This document shows, one piece after another, positions 8,263 to 16,037 of a DNA stretch of 38,691 bases. Within the stretch, counting starts at the first letter, position 1. Each line of letters opens with the position of its first letter. Made by a program: the position numbers and the translations under genes. The notes below the pieces were generated by a model. It was not told the DNA's origin and did not search any database. It saw only the letters and a list, made by a program, of their open reading frames with translations. This DNA comes from Pseudobacteroides sp. (lineage in GTDB: Bacteria > Bacillota > Clostridia > Acetivibrionales > DSM-2933), in contig NZ_DATCTU010000041.1 of assembly GCF_036567765.1 (NCBI RefSeq), positions 1 to 38,691 of the forward strand, read 5' to 3'.

Positions 8263-8282
8263 ACTTATAATATTCAAGTCAA
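8255..8282 (-). promoter_or_regulatory. Sigma-A-type promoter of nrdJ
   Basis: TTGACT (8282-8277), a 16-base spacer and TACAAT (8260-8255) on the minus strand. Transcription should start near 8248, leaving a leader of about 50 bases before the start codon. Confidence 0.65.
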
Positions 8283-8384
8283 TATAATTTGACCAAATTT
8301 TGTTTACAAAATTTCTTGTTTTTCTGTTTACATTTTTATATTTTTGGGTACGGTGCATACACCATAATTTCTCATAGCACATAC

Positions 8385-8420
8385 AAAAACTGGAACCATC
8401 TAAAAAGACAGTTCCAGCTC
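8385..8420 (-). terminator. Rho-independent terminator of the mannanase gene
   Basis: On the minus strand CTGGAACTGTC pairs with GATGGTTCCAG and is followed by TTTTTG. It lies about 97 bases beyond the mannanase stop codon and separates it from the nrdJ promoter. Confidence 0.8.
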
Positions 8421-8514
8421 ATGAGTGCTAATTCCCATTATATTATATTACAGATCATTTTATATAAACCGTAAAAGATCTTACGTTTTTTATATGGAAT
8501 TTATTATTTAATAA

Positions 8515-9759
8515 TCAATAAGTCATACCGAACTTCAAACCAATCATAATAGCATCAGACATGTTTATAGCATTGTCTTTATTCAAATCACATTTTGCAT
8601 TATATCCACTTTCTCCAATGACTTTTCCAAAGCTTTGAGCCAACATGATAACATCAGACATATTAACTGTCCTGTCCTGATTGACATCTTCAACCCACCC
8701 TGATGCTGTGTTTGTTGGGCTTGCTTTAGTTGGTGTCGGAGATGCTTTTGTAGGTGTAGGTGTTGGGGATGAAACAGCGGTGAACACTGAACAAATCTTT
8801 GATGTATTCTTCATACCATTTGTACCGTTTATAATTGTATTACCCCAGTCATTAAGGCTTGTGCCTGCCCAGTCCTTACACATATCAAGGTATTCAACTC
8901 CTCCGCCGTTACCCTTCCAGGACCATGCCAGCCAACCTACATTTTTCTGCTGGCAGTAGCTCATGATTGTAGCTTCATCTACATCTCCATCTGAGTGGTT
9001 CCATCCAAATTCTCCGATAATCAGGCAGAGGTTCTGGTTGATTACTCCGTCAATATTGGTTCTAATAGTATTGGCATCCTTACCTGCTGTTCCGTACATG
9101 TGTATTGCAAACATAGTGTTTTTAAGTGGGTCCGAATCAAACACGCCTTTACCGCCGTCTTTTATCGACTGTCCATATTGTCCCCAGCCGCCGGCATCAC
9201 ATAATATTGTATGCTTAAGTCCCGCATTTCTTATGATGGGTATTGCAGCTTTATAGCCTGTTGCCCAGTTTGCACTGTTCCAGTCTCCCATCCACTCGTT
9301 GGCAATATTGATTATTACCGTATTTTCTTTACCTATCAATGCATCCTTTATTTTTGCAAAATAGTTTGCCGCAGCAAGTAGTGCGGATTGTTCATTTTTA
9401 CCTGTTGCATCATGCACTTCCAATACTGCTATCAATTTGTTCTGCTCGCATAATGTTATCAGGTTCTTTACGGATTCGGCAGAATCTTCTGTCCATTGTA
9501 CTCCATTGGAAAGAACTATTCTTACTGTATTGGCCCCAGCTTTAGCTATTGCCGGAATAGCGACAGCCGAATCATTCTTATACCATGTATGGGAATGATT
9601 TACTCCCCTCATGATAAACTCATTGCCGTTTGCATCTAAAAGCTTTGTACCTGATACCGAAAAACCTTTTACGGGACTCGCTGCATTAGATGTAAATACA
9701 TACATAGTACTCACCAACATTACTACTATACAAATCAGTGAAATAAGCTTTTTCCTCAT
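8515..9759 (-). CDS. Dockerin-bearing GH5 endo-beta-1,4-mannanase
   Basis: This secreted hydrolase should cut beta-1,4-mannan and glucomannan backbones as part of a cellulosome. The start at 9759 (MRKKLISLIC) is chosen over the upstream ATG at 9804 because it follows GGGGG 7 bases upstream and opens a clear signal peptide ending near residue 27 (SNA-ASP). Residues about 28-325 are a glycoside hydrolase family 5 domain, most like the bacterial GH5_8 mannanases: Glu155 in NIANEW is the acid/base and Glu250 in IIGEFGW the nucleophile. A Pro/Thr/Ser linker (331-353) joins it to a type I dockerin (357-410) with two calcium-loop repeats, DVNQDRTVNMSDVI and DLNKDNAINMSDAI. At 414 residues it is a complete, simple one-domain enzyme. 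No scaffoldin or other cellulosomal gene is in the window. The substrate call rests on family resemblance. Confidence 0.93.
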   Translation of the reverse strand: MRKKLISLICIVVMLVSTMYVFTSNAASPVKGFSVSGTKLLDANGNEFIMRGVNHSHTWYKNDSAVAIPAIAKAGANTVRIVLSNGVQWTEDSAESVKNLITLCEQNKLIAVLEVHDATGKNEQSALLAAANYFAKIKDALIGKENTVIINIANEWMGDWNSANWATGYKAAIPIIRNAGLKHTILCDAGGWGQYGQSIKDGGKGVFDSDPLKNTMFAIHMYGTAGKDANTIRTNIDGVINQNLCLIIGEFGWNHSDGDVDEATIMSYCQQKNVGWLAWSWKGNGGGVEYLDMCKDWAGTSLNDWGNTIINGTNGMKNTSKICSVFTAVSSPTPTPTKASPTPTKASPTNTASGWVEDVNQDRTVNMSDVIMLAQSFGKVIGESGYNAKCDLNKDNAINMSDAIMIGLKFGMTY

Positions 9760-9817
9760 AATTTTGCCCCCTATTTTTTTAATCTCTCTGGAATAGAAAT
9801 ACAAATGTATTCTTATT

Positions 9818-9832
9818 AAGTTAACGTTAAAC
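9818..9832. promoter_or_regulatory. Palindrome in the mannanase upstream region
   Basis: The perfect palindrome TTAACGTTAA (9821-9830), within AGTTAACGTTAAAC, lies about 60 bases upstream of the mannanase start, between weak -35-like (TTGTCT) and -10-like (TAATAA) sequences on the minus strand. Its form fits an operator for a LacI-type sugar regulator, but no regulator gene is nearby. Confidence 0.3.
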
Positions 9833-9992
9833 CAATAGACAAAAAAAGTAACCTTACAAAAAACCCAATATTAAATTAATTTCTTCGCACCTCCATCTGA
9901 ATGATTCTTTTAAGATTCATTAGTAATAAGACAAAATGATTTTTACCCCCCTCCATAGAAATTTATTTACGTATATCAAGATAAAATTCCCT

Positions 9993-10012
9993 AATTATAG
10001 TTTACTATAATT
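9993..10012 (-). terminator. Weak hairpin after the lipoprotein gene
   Basis: AATTATAG (9993-10000) pairs with CTATAATT (10005-10012) around a four-base loop, about 50 bases beyond the lipoprotein stop codon. The stem is all but one A-T per arm and no strong T-run follows, so this is a tentative terminator. Confidence 0.3.
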
Positions 10013-10062
10013 TCATAGCAACTACATAGTATTTTTTTAAGATTTTTTAAAGTCATAAAGAT

Positions 10063-11001
10063 CTAATCAACAATCTCTCTTCCTGACCCATCTTGTTTTA
10101 TTCTATAAAATTTTGAACCCTCAGAATCATTACTATAATATACCCAATTATCAATGATGTTTATTAATTCTGCTCTATCATCACATATCTTAGTATTGTT
10201 AGTGCCATTAATACTAACTTTATATAACTTACTCCCATCAGAATCATTACAATAATAAATCCAATTATCAGAAACATTCAGAAAATGGCATCCCTCATTT
10301 GAATTTAATTCTTGGAAATCTGACCCATCTTTCTTCATTTTGCAAATTTTATAGTTATTCGTTGGATCACTAAAATAAAGCCACTCTCCAACTACATTTA
10401 AATAATCACATCTAATTTCACTATCATAATCATACTTATTAGAGCCATCAATACTAATTTTATGAAGTTTATAACCCTCTGCAATATAGAAAATGGAATT
10501 ATCTATTACGTTTAAATATGCACTTTCTTGATTATTTAATTTTAGCCTCTTTTTATTATCTATTTTAATTTTATATAATTTTCCACCATCCATCTTATTA
10601 GAGTAATATATCCAATCATTAGTTACATTCAAATATTCTCCTTTTTCAGTATAGCATTCTTTAACTGTTCCATCATTTTTGACTTTATATATAGTCCCAT
10701 CCTCCAAAGAAGTATATATTACCCAATCATCTTTCACATTAATATTGGCACACATTTCATCACTTAGCTTAAACTTATTATCATTAATATCCTTTTTATA
10801 AAGCTTTCCCTTATCAATAAAGTTGAAATAGTATAACCATCCATTTTTTAATGCAACTGATCCAGAATTCGCAATATTACCAGAAGTGTTACCTATAGAA
10901 TTTCCATCTTGTGTTCCGTTTAGTTTTTTTTGATTCATTTTATTTTTACAGCCTATCAAAAATATAATAATTAAAACACAAATTACTAACACTTTACCCA
11001 T
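10063..11001 (-). CDS. Lipoprotein with DUF5050-type beta-propeller repeats
   Basis: The 312-residue protein starts at ATG 11001, preceded by GAGGA. Its N-terminus (MGKVLVICVLIIIFLIGC) is a lipoprotein signal with the lipid-modified Cys at residue 18, so the protein should sit on the outer face of the membrane. The rest is a series of about seven repeats of 35-45 residues with the pattern NVxDNWIYYSN, then KLYKIxxDG, which matches the DUF5050 / low-density-lipoprotein-receptor-like beta-propeller repeats common in Clostridia. No catalytic motif is visible; ligand or polysaccharide binding is possible but unproven. It stands alone, with no operon partner. Confidence 0.8.
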   Translation of the reverse strand: MGKVLVICVLIIIFLIGCKNKMNQKKLNGTQDGNSIGNTSGNIANSGSVALKNGWLYYFNFIDKGKLYKKDINDNKFKLSDEMCANINVKDDWVIYTSLEDGTIYKVKNDGTVKECYTEKGEYLNVTNDWIYYSNKMDGGKLYKIKIDNKKRLKLNNQESAYLNVIDNSIFYIAEGYKLHKISIDGSNKYDYDSEIRCDYLNVVGEWLYFSDPTNNYKICKMKKDGSDFQELNSNEGCHFLNVSDNWIYYCNDSDGSKLYKVSINGTNNTKICDDRAELINIIDNWVYYSNDSEGSKFYRIKQDGSGREIVD

Positions 11002-11160
11002 TATCTCAGTCCTCGCTTTTATTATTCTGTCTGCTAAGCTTCAAATAGTAAGTATTTAAACAGGTATCCATACAAAACTTTGACTAATTCAATTCTAACA
11101 TTTGAACTATTGTGATTCAATAATTAGCCCAAAATCTTGCTAGAGTCCAACAATTAAAAG

Positions 11161-11174
11161 TTCCTCTAGAGGAA
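11161..11174. repeat. 14-bp perfect palindrome
   Basis: TTCCTCTAGAGGAA is self-complementary and is flanked by TTAAAAG and CTTTTAA, which could extend the stem. It lies in the stretch 11002-11323, which holds no convincing gene. The function is unknown. Confidence 0.5.
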
Positions 11175-11223
11175 AGGCCTTTTAAAGCACTCAACTCTTC
11201 CCCCCTCTTTTCTAAAATTCTTT

Positions 11224-11305
11224 CAGAGTTGGAAAAAGTCGCCACCTACGGCTGTGGGCGTATGACAATCCTTTTTCAAGGTGGGGTGCGATAACACCAA
11301 CCTTT
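11224..11305. other. GC-richer block with two potential hairpins
   Basis: Within AT-rich surroundings this block reads CGCCACCTACGGCTGTGGGCG, which can fold CGCCAC onto GTGGGCG, and then GGTGGGGTGCGATAACACC, which can fold GGTG onto CACC. No reading frame across it looks like a protein. It may be a small structured RNA, or the remnant of a mobile element or gene. Confidence 0.3.
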
Positions 11306-11323
11306 CTACTATTTCAATTACAA

Positions 11324-11524
11324 ATGAATAAGGCACCAAAAGAAATAAAAATTGCCTCAACAATTCTAATTGTATTAGGAATTTTATTAGGTCTTACCTT
11401 AGTCCCTCTTACTTTAGTTAGTGAACCGCAAATACTTTCATCGATCTATACAATATTACCAAGTTTAATATTTATATGTTTTCTCATTGTTACGGGTATT
11501 GGAATTCTTCTTTCAAAACGCTGA
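11324..11524 (+). CDS. Small hydrophobic protein, possibly a fragment
   Basis: The 66-residue plus-strand ORF (MNKAPKEIKIASTILIVLGI) has two likely membrane segments, about residues 8-29 and 40-62, and a basic C-terminus (LLSKR), so it reads like a small membrane protein. No ribosome binding site precedes the ATG, and the frame is open further upstream without a better start, so it may be the end of a longer lost gene. I recognise no family. Confidence 0.35.
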   Translation: MNKAPKEIKIASTILIVLGILLGLTLVPLTLVSEPQILSSIYTILPSLIFICFLIVTGIGILLSKR

Positions 11525-11661
11525 GCATAGTAGATTGCTCAAATAACCCTCTCGATTCTTTCCCAAAAAACATTCGTAAAGTTTTCATTATATCTGTTGT
11601 AATTGTGTTGCTAATAATAGTAAGGAACCTTATATTTAATACTTAATTAATTAAAATTCAA

Positions 11662-11814
11662 CTAATCATAGGATAGTCCCAACCTATTAGCCCACATGAT
11701 GCCTAGTAGTGTTAATTCATCAGTGTCTCTGTTGTGCATACGATCATGACAAGACGAACATAAACTTAACAAATTTTTCACCCATAAGGATATAGAGCTG
11801 CTTAAAAAAGCCAT
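11662..11814 (-). pseudogene. HNH endonuclease C-terminal remnant
   Basis: The minus strand from 11781 to the stop at 11662 reads VKNLLSLCSSCHDRMHNRD and then TDELTLLGIMWANRLGLSYD. LCSSCHDRMH is the second half of an HNH nuclease motif (Cys-x2-Cys-His-x3-His), the type found in phage-linked and stand-alone HNH proteins. The first half, with its Cys-x2-Cys and catalytic His, is absent, and upstream codons (to an ATG at 11814) do not resemble the family. It is therefore a decayed fragment about 40 residues long. Confidence 0.6.
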
Positions 11815-11880
11815 TGATTTGATATAAATTTGTTAGTTGTATCAGAAAAATAATGCATTCTAATATATTTTTATACAAGC

Positions 11881-11912
11881 AAAAATCCCCAAATGCAAGC
11901 ATTTGAGGATTT
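11881..11912 (-). terminator. Terminator of the rplM-rpsI operon
   Basis: On the minus strand a 13-base stem, AAATCCTCAAATG with CATTTGGGGATTT, closes a four-base loop and runs into TTTTTGC. It begins 17 bases beyond the rpsI stop codon. Confidence 0.9.
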
Positions 11913-11928
11913 GATGACAATATAAATA

Positions 11929-12321
11929 TTATCTCTTTGAAAACTGTGGAGCTCTTCTTGCTTTCTTGAGACCGTATTTCTTTCTTTCCTTCATTCTTGG
12001 GTCTCTTGTTAGGAAGCCAGCTTTCTTAAGCACCAGTCTTAATTCTTCATCAGCCTTTAAAAGTGCTCTTGAAATACCATGCCTGATAGCTCCTGCCTGA
12101 CCTGTAAAACCACCGCCTATAACCTTGCAAAGTACATCGAACTTACCTACTGTATCTGTAAGCACCAAAGGCTGTTTTACTATAACCTTAAGTGTTTCCA
12201 ATCCAAAATAATCATCGATACTTCTATCGTTTATAGTTACATTTCCATCTCCTGGTACAAGTCTAACTCTTGCAACAGCTTTCTTTCTTCTACCAGTTCC
12301 ATAATATTGAACCTTTGCCAT
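11929..12321 (-). CDS. rpsI: 30S ribosomal protein S9
   Basis: The 130-residue protein has the usual length and ends, with [16 protein letters not shown] at the start and the conserved tail PQFSKR, whose terminal Lys-Arg reaches the P-site tRNA in known ribosomes. It lies 22 bases after rplM, the standard pairing, and shares its promoter upstream of rplM. The transcript ends at the hairpin just downstream. Confidence 0.98.
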   Translation of the reverse strand: MAKVQYYGTGRRKKAVARVRLVPGDGNVTINDRSIDDYFGLETLKVIVKQPLVLTDTVGKFDVLCKVIGGGFTGQAGAIRHGISRALLKADEELRLVLKKAGFLTRDPRMKERKKYGLKKARRAPQFSKR

Positions 12322-12343
12322 AAGTACTAACTCCTCCCTTCAA

Positions 12344-12778
12344 TTAAATATCCAATTCGATAGCTTCAGGTTTTTGTGCCTGATGCTCATGTTGTGTTCC
12401 CTTGTAAACCTTTAACTTCCTATACATTGCTCTTCCAAGGCTATTCTTTGGCAGCATGCCTTTAATAGCAAGCTCAACAGCCCTTTCAGGTTTTGTAGCC
12501 ATGAAGTGCTTGTACTTTATTTCCTTCATACCGCCTGGGTATCCGGAATAATGTCTGTACATCTTCTGCTCAAGCTTCTTACCTGTGAGAACAACCTTCT
12601 CCGCATTCAATACGATAACATGGTCACCAGTATCAACATGTGGAGTATAAGTAGGCTTATGCTTTCCTCTTAATAATTTTGCAACTTCGCTAGCAAGCCT
12701 TCCGAGAGGTTTCCCGTCGGCATCAACTATCAACCATTTTCTTTCAACTTCCTGGGATTTAGCCATAAAAGTTTTCAT
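12344..12778 (-). CDS. rplM: 50S ribosomal protein L13
   Basis: The 144-residue protein is full length, starting [15 protein letters not shown] and containing [16 protein letters not shown] and YSGYPGG. L13 is an early assembly protein of the large subunit. An AAGGAGG site precedes the ATG. It is the first gene of the rplM-rpsI operon and has a 180-base leader with alternative hairpins, which suggests autoregulation. Confidence 0.98.
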   Translation of the reverse strand: MKTFMAKSQEVERKWLIVDADGKPLGRLASEVAKLLRGKHKPTYTPHVDTGDHVIVLNAEKVVLTGKKLEQKMYRHYSGYPGGMKEIKYKHFMATKPERAVELAIKGMLPKNSLGRAMYRKLKVYKGTQHEHQAQKPEAIELDI

Positions 12779-12817
12779 TAATTTTCTTACCTCCTTGACA
12801 ACGAATTACTCTTCTAA

Positions 12818-12872
12818 TTTATAGTTATTTGAATTTTACGATTGCTAAAGTAATACTTTAACTATAAAATTC
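12818..12872 (-). promoter_or_regulatory. Structured rplM leader with two competing stems
   Basis: TTTATAGTTA (12818-12827) can pair with TAACTATAAA (12859-12868), while GAATTTTA (12831-12838) can pair with TAAAATTC (12865-12872). The two pairings share bases 12865-12868 and therefore exclude each other. The position, about 40 bases upstream of the start codon, fits an L13-type ribosomal leader, but I cannot match it to the published model by eye. Confidence 0.45.
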
Positions 12873-12968
12873 CTTAATAACGACTAAAACAAAAATTTTG
12901 CTTTAAATATTTTAGCCATTCCTTAGTTCAATTCATAACACAATGAACCAATTTTTAGACACTTTAAT

Positions 12969-12997
12969 ATTTTAATATTAATATATTAATGTGTCAA
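12969..12997 (-). promoter_or_regulatory. Promoter of rplM-rpsI
   Basis: TTGACA (12997-12992), a 17-base spacer and TAAAAT (12974-12969) on the minus strand is a near-consensus sigma-A promoter. Transcription should begin near 12962, giving a leader of about 180 bases. The rest of the gene-free stretch 12998-13120 shows nothing further. Confidence 0.75.
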
Positions 12998-13120
12998 GCT
13001 AAATTTTTAATTTATCTCACTTATTCTCTATTTATTTCATCTATTGTATCAATATCTCTCTTATAATCGGTCACCATTTCATTTTTTATTCAAAATTTTG
13101 GTGAATACTGCATCATAATT

Positions 13121-13153
13121 GAAAAAACACTTTAAACAATAAAGTGTTTTTTC
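13121..13153. terminator. Terminator of speA
   Basis: A perfect 14-base stem, GAAAAAACACTTTA with TAAAGTGTTTTTTC, closes a five-base loop about 60 bases beyond the speA stop codon. The T-run is inside the stem, so it could work in both directions. Confidence 0.85.
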
Positions 13154-13211
13154 TTTATATCAAACCCTATTAAAATCAAGCTTTCAGGACCTATTCACTA
13201 CAAATACCGTT

Positions 13212-15131
13212 TTACCTTTCGTAATAGGTATATCCTCTTAAGCCGTTGTCATAAGCCTTCATTATTTCTCTTCTGTCGCTTGCACTGATAAGTCCGTCCC
13301 TGATAGCTTCCTCTGCCTTTTCTCTAAAGCTTACAAGCATGTCTTTGGGATCAAACTCTACATAAGAAAGGACATCTGCAACACTGTCGCCGTGGATCTC
13401 GTTTACAAAGTCGAAATTGCCGTCCGGATAGATACGGACGCTCACAACATTTGTATCACCAAAGAGGTTATGGAGATCGCCTAATGTTTCCTGATATGCA
13501 CCAACAAGGAATACTCCCAGATAATAGTCATCACCGTTTTTCATTTCATGAAGAGGCAATGTGGTCCTTACGTCATGCAGATCAATAAAACGATCAATCT
13601 TACCGTCACAGTCACAGGTAATGTCTGCTATAACAGCATTCCTTTTAGGTAATTCCAGCAGTCTGTGTACCGGCATTATAGGGAACAACTGATCTATAGC
13701 CCAACTGTCCGGTATTGACTGAAATACCGAGAAGTTGCAGTAATAAATATCGGCGATAGCACTTTCAATATCTTCCAGATCAGGAGGCGGATTTTTAAGT
13801 TTTGCCTTCTCCTTAGCTATCTGGCTTATGGTATTCCAGAATATCTTTTCCGACAGTGAGCGGTCACGAAGGGTTATACGCCCGTGCTTAAACATGTCGC
13901 GGATTTCATCCCTGTAGTAAAGGACATCGTTGTAGCACTCCTGTATGTTTTTAAGGTTTATATTGTTTTTAGCATCATATAGATTTTTAATCTGATCTGA
14001 GGTATTATCATCAAGCTTGTCCGGTAATTCATATTCCTGAAACTTTTCAACGTCAAGTACATTAAACAGAAGCACCGAATAATATGCTACTACTGCACGA
14101 CCTGACTCAGTCACTATTACAGGGTGCTGAATTCCGCTAGGGTCGAGTATGGACATAACCGCTTCAACTATATCGGTACAGTACTCTTCAACGTTATAAT
14201 TACGGCTGTTGGTATAGTTTGTGTTTGAACCGTCATAGTCAACAGCAAGGCCTCCGCCCAAGTCCAGGTATCCCATAGGAGCCCCTTCCTTTACCAGTTC
14301 GGCATATACTCTTGTAGCTTCCAGCACAGCGGACCTTATATCTCTTATATTGGGTATCTGTGATCCCAAATGATAATGCATAAGCTTCAAGGAATCAAGC
14401 ATTTTCTTTTCCTTTAAAGCATCTACAATCGTTATTACCTGTGAAACATTGAGCCCAAATATACTGCGGTCTCCCCCAGACTCAGTCCAATGTCCGCCGG
14501 CTTTTGCAGAAAGTTTTATTCTTATGCCGATATTGGGCTGTATACCTAATGCCTGTGACCTTTCCAACACAATGTCAAGCTCACCCGGTATCTCAATAAC
14601 AAAAAAGCACTTGTAACCCATTTTTACTGCATACAGACCCAAATCTATAAACTCTTCATCCTTATACCCATTACATATAAGACATGCTTCCTTGTCCTTC
14701 ATAAGTGAAAGTGCAGCTACCAACTCAGCTTTACTTCCAACCTCCAAGCCATGGTGATATCTCTGTCCAAACTTTGTAACTTCCTCAATTACCTGCTGCT
14801 GCTGATTAACCTTAATAGGATAAACACCTCTGTATTCACCCTTGTAATTTAACTTCTTTATTGCCTCATTAAACGAGTTATTCAAGAAGGATATCTGAGA
14901 ATCCAACAAATTTTCAAAACGCAATAAAACAGGCATGTCAAGCCCACGCTCTTTGACGCCTGATATAATATCCATAAGGCTTATGGCAGAATAATCGCTA
15001 TCCTTATAAGGGTTTACAAGCACCTCACCCTTGTCCGATATTGAAAAGTAGCCGGCCCCCCAGTTTTTAATACCGTATAACTCCTCGGACTTTTCTTTTG
15101 TCCATCTTCCTAATAATTCAGTTCTATTCAT
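13212..15131 (-). CDS. speA: Biosynthetic arginine decarboxylase
   Basis: The enzyme makes agmatine from arginine, the first step of one polyamine route, using pyridoxal phosphate in the cytoplasm. YPIKVNQ carries the likely cofactor lysine (Lys107 from the chosen start), and HHGLEVGSKAEL, the glycine-rich DLGGGLAVDY and GRAVVAYYSVL match the fold-III SpeA family rather than the short lysine/ornithine decarboxylases. The start at 15131 (MNRTELLGRW) is preferred over the ATG at 15185 because GGAAGGA lies just upstream; this gives 639 residues, the normal size. No other polyamine gene is in the window. The gene sits between truA and rplM, where Firmicutes usually have nothing. Confidence 0.95.
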   Translation of the reverse strand: MNRTELLGRWTKEKSEELYGIKNWGAGYFSISDKGEVLVNPYKDSDYSAISLMDIISGVKERGLDMPVLLRFENLLDSQISFLNNSFNEAIKKLNYKGEYRGVYPIKVNQQQQVIEEVTKFGQRYHHGLEVGSKAELVAALSLMKDKEACLICNGYKDEEFIDLGLYAVKMGYKCFFVIEIPGELDIVLERSQALGIQPNIGIRIKLSAKAGGHWTESGGDRSIFGLNVSQVITIVDALKEKKMLDSLKLMHYHLGSQIPNIRDIRSAVLEATRVYAELVKEGAPMGYLDLGGGLAVDYDGSNTNYTNSRNYNVEEYCTDIVEAVMSILDPSGIQHPVIVTESGRAVVAYYSVLLFNVLDVEKFQEYELPDKLDDNTSDQIKNLYDAKNNINLKNIQECYNDVLYYRDEIRDMFKHGRITLRDRSLSEKIFWNTISQIAKEKAKLKNPPPDLEDIESAIADIYYCNFSVFQSIPDSWAIDQLFPIMPVHRLLELPKRNAVIADITCDCDGKIDRFIDLHDVRTTLPLHEMKNGDDYYLGVFLVGAYQETLGDLHNLFGDTNVVSVRIYPDGNFDFVNEIHGDSVADVLSYVEFDPKDMLVSFREKAEEAIRDGLISASDRREIMKAYDNGLRGYTYYER

Positions 15132-15190
15132 GGTATCATTCCTTCCATACAAGCAATTAATTGCTTTCACATATATAAAAATCAATTAAT

Positions 15191-15217
15191 TAAAACACCC
15201 GTCTGTCGGCAAACGGG
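15191..15217 (-). terminator. Terminator of truA
   Basis: On the minus strand CCCGT and ACGGG (15198-15217) pair around a 10-base loop and are followed by TGTTTTAATT, about 84 bases beyond the truA stop codon. Confidence 0.6.
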
Positions 15218-15300
15218 AAGTAATATTTTAAGTCCAAAGCCAACAATAACATACAGTATTTCAACTGTCAACATGGTGAAAAGATAATATTATACCAAAT

Positions 15301-16035
15301 TTAATAATATACTTCCACAAGATACAATCCATGGGCAGGAGCTGTTCTTCCGGCCCTGGTCCTGTCCTTGCTTTCCAGAATATCACCCATATCATCCGGG
15401 CTTATTCTCCCCATACCAACATCAACAAGAGTACCTGCAATAATCCTGACCATGTTGTAGAGGAATCCATCTCCCGATACTGTAAGTTCGATAATGTTTT
15501 CCGCTTTCTGAAGCTCAACTCCCGTTACCGTCCTTACCGAATCCTTAGCACTGCTTCCGCTGGCCTTAAAGGCAGAAAAGTCCTTTTTACCCGGTATATA
15601 TTGAGCAGCTTTTTTCATGTCTTCCAGGTTCAAGGACACGGGAACATGAAAAGCCCTATTCCGCATTAGTGCGGATGGGGCCCTGTCATTGTATATAAGG
15701 TACTTATATTTTTTACCCTTTGCACTAAACCTGGAATGGAAATTACTAGAAACTTCCCCAGAGTGCACTATGGATATATCTGATGGAAGAAGACAGTTTA
15801 CAGCAAGAAAAAACTTCTCTGCTGGGATTTTGGATTCTGTAAAAAAGTTAGCAGTCTGGCCATATGCATGAACTCCAGTATCAGTCCTGCTTGCACCGAT
15901 TAACTTGATATTCTCTCCTGTCAGCTTTCTAAAAGCATCCTCCACTACCCTTTGAACGGATATGGCATTCTCCTGAGATTGCCAACCATGATATTCTGTT
16001 CCATCATATTCTATTATAACTTTAATATTTCTCAT
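15301..16035 (-). CDS. truA: tRNA pseudouridine(38-40) synthase
   Basis: TruA converts uridines 38-40 of the tRNA anticodon arm to pseudouridine. The 244-residue protein has the family's usual length, begins RNIKVIIEYDGTEYHGWQSQ and carries GASRTDTGVHA with catalytic Asp52. YNMVRIIAGTLVDVG near the C-terminus is also typical. Its ATG lies two bases after the glucokinase stop codon, with GGAAA as ribosome binding site across the junction, so the two genes are probably co-transcribed. Confidence 0.97.
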   Translation of the reverse strand: MRNIKVIIEYDGTEYHGWQSQENAISVQRVVEDAFRKLTGENIKLIGASRTDTGVHAYGQTANFFTESKIPAEKFFLAVNCLLPSDISIVHSGEVSSNFHSRFSAKGKKYKYLIYNDRAPSALMRNRAFHVPVSLNLEDMKKAAQYIPGKKDFSAFKASGSSAKDSVRTVTGVELQKAENIIELTVSGDGFLYNMVRIIAGTLVDVGMGRISPDDMGDILESKDRTRAGRTAPAHGLYLVEVYY

Positions 16036-16037
16036 TT

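Noticed and set aside
8294..8313. Palindrome AAATTTTGTTTACAAAATTT upstream of the nrdJ promoter
   Set aside because: It is perfect but almost purely A and T in an AT-rich gap, so chance is likely, and it lies outside the promoter.
8289..8474. 61-codon plus-strand ORF between nrdJ and the mannanase gene
   Set aside because: It crosses the mannanase terminator and has low-complexity aromatic composition with no ribosome binding site.
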